Positions 61,521-64,000 of a DNA stretch of 64,000 bases are shown piece after piece. The notes under the pieces are model-generated. The model had not been told where the DNA came from and made no database searches. It worked only from the letters and a program-made list of their open reading frames with translations. Numbering within the stretch: the stretch's first letter is position 1; each line of letters starts with the position of its first letter. The stretch lies in NCBI GenBank assembly GCA_947561715.1, contig OX387200.1:11906501-11970500 (forward strand). Direction: 5' to 3'. Made by a program: the position numbers and the translations under genes. This stretch comes from Ascidia mentula. Lineage: Eukaryota > Chordata > Ascidiacea > Phlebobranchia > Ascidiidae.

Positions 61521-64000
61521 CTGAAATCGCATAGTTACATACGTTGTGCAACCGCAAAAGCAATACTGGAGTACCAGCGTTTTCCACTGAAAAATAAAGC
61601 TTGTAATGAAAAAAATTATTTTTTATCGAAAAGTCATATACTGCAAAATGGACAAGTGCTGAAATCTCATAGTTACATACGTTGTGCAACCGCAAAAGCA
61701 ATACTGGAGTATCAGCGTTTTCCACTGTATAATAAAGCTTGTACTGCAAAAAAATATTTTTTATCGAAAAGTCATATACTGCAAAATGGACAAGTGCTGA
61801 AATCGCATAGTTACATACGTTGTGCAACCGCAAAAGCAATACTGGAATAACAGCGTTTTCCACTGTATAATAAAGCTTGTACTGAAAAAAAATATTTTTC
61901 ATCGAAAAGTCATGTACTGCAAAATGGACAAGTGCTGAAATCGCACAGTTGCATACGTTGTGCAACCGCAAAAGCAATACTGGAGTATCAGCGTTTTCCA
62001 CTGTATAATAAAGCTTGTACTGAAAAAAAATATCTTTTATCAAAAAGTCATATACTGCAAAATGGACAAGTGCTGAAATCGCATAGTTACATACGTTGTG
62101 CAACCGCAAAAGCAATACTGGAATATCAGCGTTGTCCACTGTATAATAAAGCTTGTACTGCAAAAAAATATTTTTCATCGAAAAGTCATATACTGCAAAA
62201 TAGAAAAGTGCTGAAATCGCACAGTTGCATAAGTTGTGCAACCGCAAAAGCAATACTGGAATACCAGCGTTTTCCACTGTATAACAAAGCTTGTACAGAA
62301 AAAAATTATTTTTTATCGAAAAGTCATATACTGCAAAATGGACAAGTGCTGAAATCTCATAGTTACATACGTTGTGCAACCGCAAAAGCAATACTGGAGT
62401 ACCAGCGTTTTCCACTGTATAATAAAGCTTGTACTGAAAAAAATTATTTTTTATCGAAAAGTCATATACTGCAAAATGCACAAGGGCTGAAATCGCTCAG
62501 TTACATACGTTGTGCAACCGCAAAAGCAATACTGGAGTATCAGCGTTTTCCACTGTATAATAAAGCTTGCAGTGCAAAAAAATATTTTTCATCGAAAAGT
62601 CATATACTGCAAAATGGACAAGTGCTGAAATCGCATAGTTACATACGTTGTGCAACCGCAAAAGCAATATTGGAGTATCAGCGTTTTCCACTGTATAATA
62701 AAGCTTGTACTGCAAAAAAATATTTTTCATCGAAAAGTCATATACTGCAAAATGGACAAGTGCTGAAATCGCATAGTTACATACGTTGTGCAACCGCAAA
62801 AGCAATACTGGAGTATCAGCGTTTTCCACTGTATAATAAAGCTTGTACTGCAAAAAAATATTTTTCATCGAAAAGTCATATACTGCAAAATGGACAAGTG
62901 CTGAAATCGCATAGTTACATACGTTGTGCAACCGCAAAAGCAATACTGGAGTATCAGCGTTTTCCACTGTATAATAAAGCTTGTACTGCAAAAAAATACT
63001 TTTCATCGAAAAGTCATATACTGCAAAATGGACAAGTGCTGAAATCGCATAGTTAAATACGTTGTGCAACCGCAAAAGCAATACTGGAGTATCAGCGTTT
63101 TCCACTGTATAATAAAGCTTGTACTGCAAAAAAATATTTTTCATCGAAAAGTCATATACTGCAAAATGGACAAGTGCTGAAATCGCATAGTTACATACGT
63201 TGTGCAACCGCAAAAGCAATACTGGAGTATCAGCGTTTTCCACTGTATAATAAAGCTTGTACTGCAAAAAAATATTTTTCATCGAAAAGTCATATACTGC
63301 AAAATGGACAAGTGCTGAAATCGCATAGTTACATACGTTGTGCAACCGCAAAAGCAATACTGGAATATCAGCGTTTTCCACTGTATAACAAAGCTTGTAC
63401 TGAAAAAAATTTTTTTTTGTCGAAAAGTCACATACTGCAAAATGGACAAGTGCTGAAATCTCATAGTTACATACGTTGTGCAACCGCAAAAGCAATACTG
63501 GAGTATCAGCGTTTTCCACTGTATAATAAAGCTTGCACTGCAAAAAAATATTTTTCATCGAAAAGTCATATACTGCAAAATGGACAAGTGCTGAAATCGC
63601 ATAGTTACATACGTTGTGCAACCGCAAAAGCAATACTGGAGTATCAGCGTTTTCCACTGTATAATAAAGCTTGTACTGAAAAAAAATATTTTTTATCGAA
63701 AAGTCATATACTGCAAAATGGACAAGTGCTGAAATCGCATAGTTGCATACGTTGTGCAACCGCAAAAGTAATACTGGAGTATCAGCGTTTTCCCCTGTAT
63801 AATAAAGCTTGTACTGCAAAAAAATATTTTTTATCGAAAAGTCATATACTGCAAAATAGACAAGTGCTGAAATCGCACAGTTGCATACGTTGTGCAACCG
63901 CAAAAGCAATACTGGAATACCAGCGTTTTCCACTGTATAACAAAGCTCATACTGAAAAAAATTATTTTTTATCGAAAAGTCATATACTGCAAAATGGACA
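61521..64000 (+). repeat. 32-monomer tandem duplication, unit 2, truncated by window end
   Basis: Matches 57,105-59,584 at an offset of 4,416 almost base for base once past the first monomer, whose 5' half differs (CCACTGAAAAATAAAG near 61,585 is private). A difference I noticed further in is the CTGAAGTATC at 59,221, which is CTGGAGTATC at 63,637. The cassette recurs at 62,487-63,176. The array continues past the window. Confidence 0.87.
62487..63176 (+). repeat. Five-monomer cassette, occurrence 6
   Basis: Exact offset of 4,416 from occurrence 5, with the same GCACAAGGG lead-in, GCTTGCAGTGCA and AAATACTTTTC markers, and the TAA-bearing monomer ending at 63,056. Confidence 0.86.

Larger units (their letters stand above)
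1..64000 (+). repeat. 138-bp satellite DNA array, about 464 head-to-tail monomers
   Basis: The same 138-base unit recurs from the first to the last base; for example the word TGGACAAGTG falls at 47 and again at 185. All copies have the same orientation. Landmarks in each unit, in order, are CTGAAATCG, ACATACGTTGTGCAACCG, CAATACTGGA, TCAGCG, CACTGTATAATAAAGCTT, an A-run/T-run tract around AAAAATATTTTT, CGAAAAGTCATATACTGC and ATGGACAAGTG. Copies differ at a limited set of recurrent positions, so monomers fall into types that are themselves arranged in higher-order repeats. Nothing else (no mobile element, no unique spacer) interrupts it apart from the N run. Such arrays are known from centromeric, pericentromeric and subtelomeric heterochromatin; which applies here cannot be told from sequence alone. 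I do not recognise the family or the species. Confidence 0.98.

Noticed and set aside
1..64000. CRISPR array
   Set aside because: Units are 138 bp and contiguous, with no unique spacers between short repeats and no cas genes.
1..64000. CENP-B box
   Set aside because: The complement has TTTTCGATGAAAAA, which matches the TTCG half only; the CGGG half is absent in every monomer type I read.
1..64000. Tandem rRNA, 5S, tRNA, snRNA or histone gene cluster
   Set aside because: The 138-bp unit contains no recognisable RNA gene motif and is too short for these genes with spacers.
1..64000. Telomeric or subtelomeric simple repeats
   Set aside because: No TTAGGG, TTAGG or similar short repeat runs are present; the only simple run is (AT)5 in three monomers.
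1..64000. Previously undescribed defence, mobile or enzymatic system
   Set aside because: There is no non-repeat sequence in which to encode one; the novelty here is limited to satellite organisation.

Overview
The whole 64 kb window is one uninterrupted head-to-tail satellite DNA array with a monomer of 138 bp (about 464 copies, all in the same orientation, about 35% GC by hand count of one consensus copy). I find no gene, RNA gene, transposon, or other unique sequence. The only break is a run of 200 N at 20,501-20,700. An array this long, homogeneous and layered into higher-order repeats (HORs) points to centromeric, pericentromeric or subtelomeric heterochromatin of a eukaryote. The species cannot be read from it. 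CpG is not depleted in the monomer (5 seen, about 4.4 expected), which fits an invertebrate or other weakly methylated genome better than a vertebrate; this is only a hint.

Layout. (A) 1-12,430: a 35-monomer HOR of 4,832-4,833 bp, present as two full copies and one partial copy, marked by 139-bp monomers, premature-stop monomers and an (AT)5 monomer. (B) 12,482-16,483: a 15-monomer HOR of 2,070 bp in two copies, followed by a 276-bp dimer pair and mixed monomers up to the assembly gap. (C) 20,701-36,685: mixed monomers with nested local duplications of 276, 1,380, 828 and 2,069 bp. (D) 36,686-56,549: two nearly identical copies of a roughly 10 kb super-unit (10,070 and 9,794 bp), each with internal 9-monomer duplications. 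(E) 56,550-64,000: a third, rearranged relative of the same family, containing a 4,416-bp (32-monomer) tandem duplication that runs out of the window.

Because 138 = 3 x 46, any frame without a stop in one monomer stays open through the array. This produces very long open frames on both strands at once (up to 2,471 codons on minus and 2,255 on plus). I treat them as arithmetic by-products: the plus frame has almost no ATG, stop codons and +1/-1 indels are present and have been copied along with the HORs, and both strands are open together. Copy-number change in whole monomers, chimeric monomers at duplication joins, and a 5-monomer cassette shared between HOR families all indicate repeated unequal crossover and/or gene conversion.
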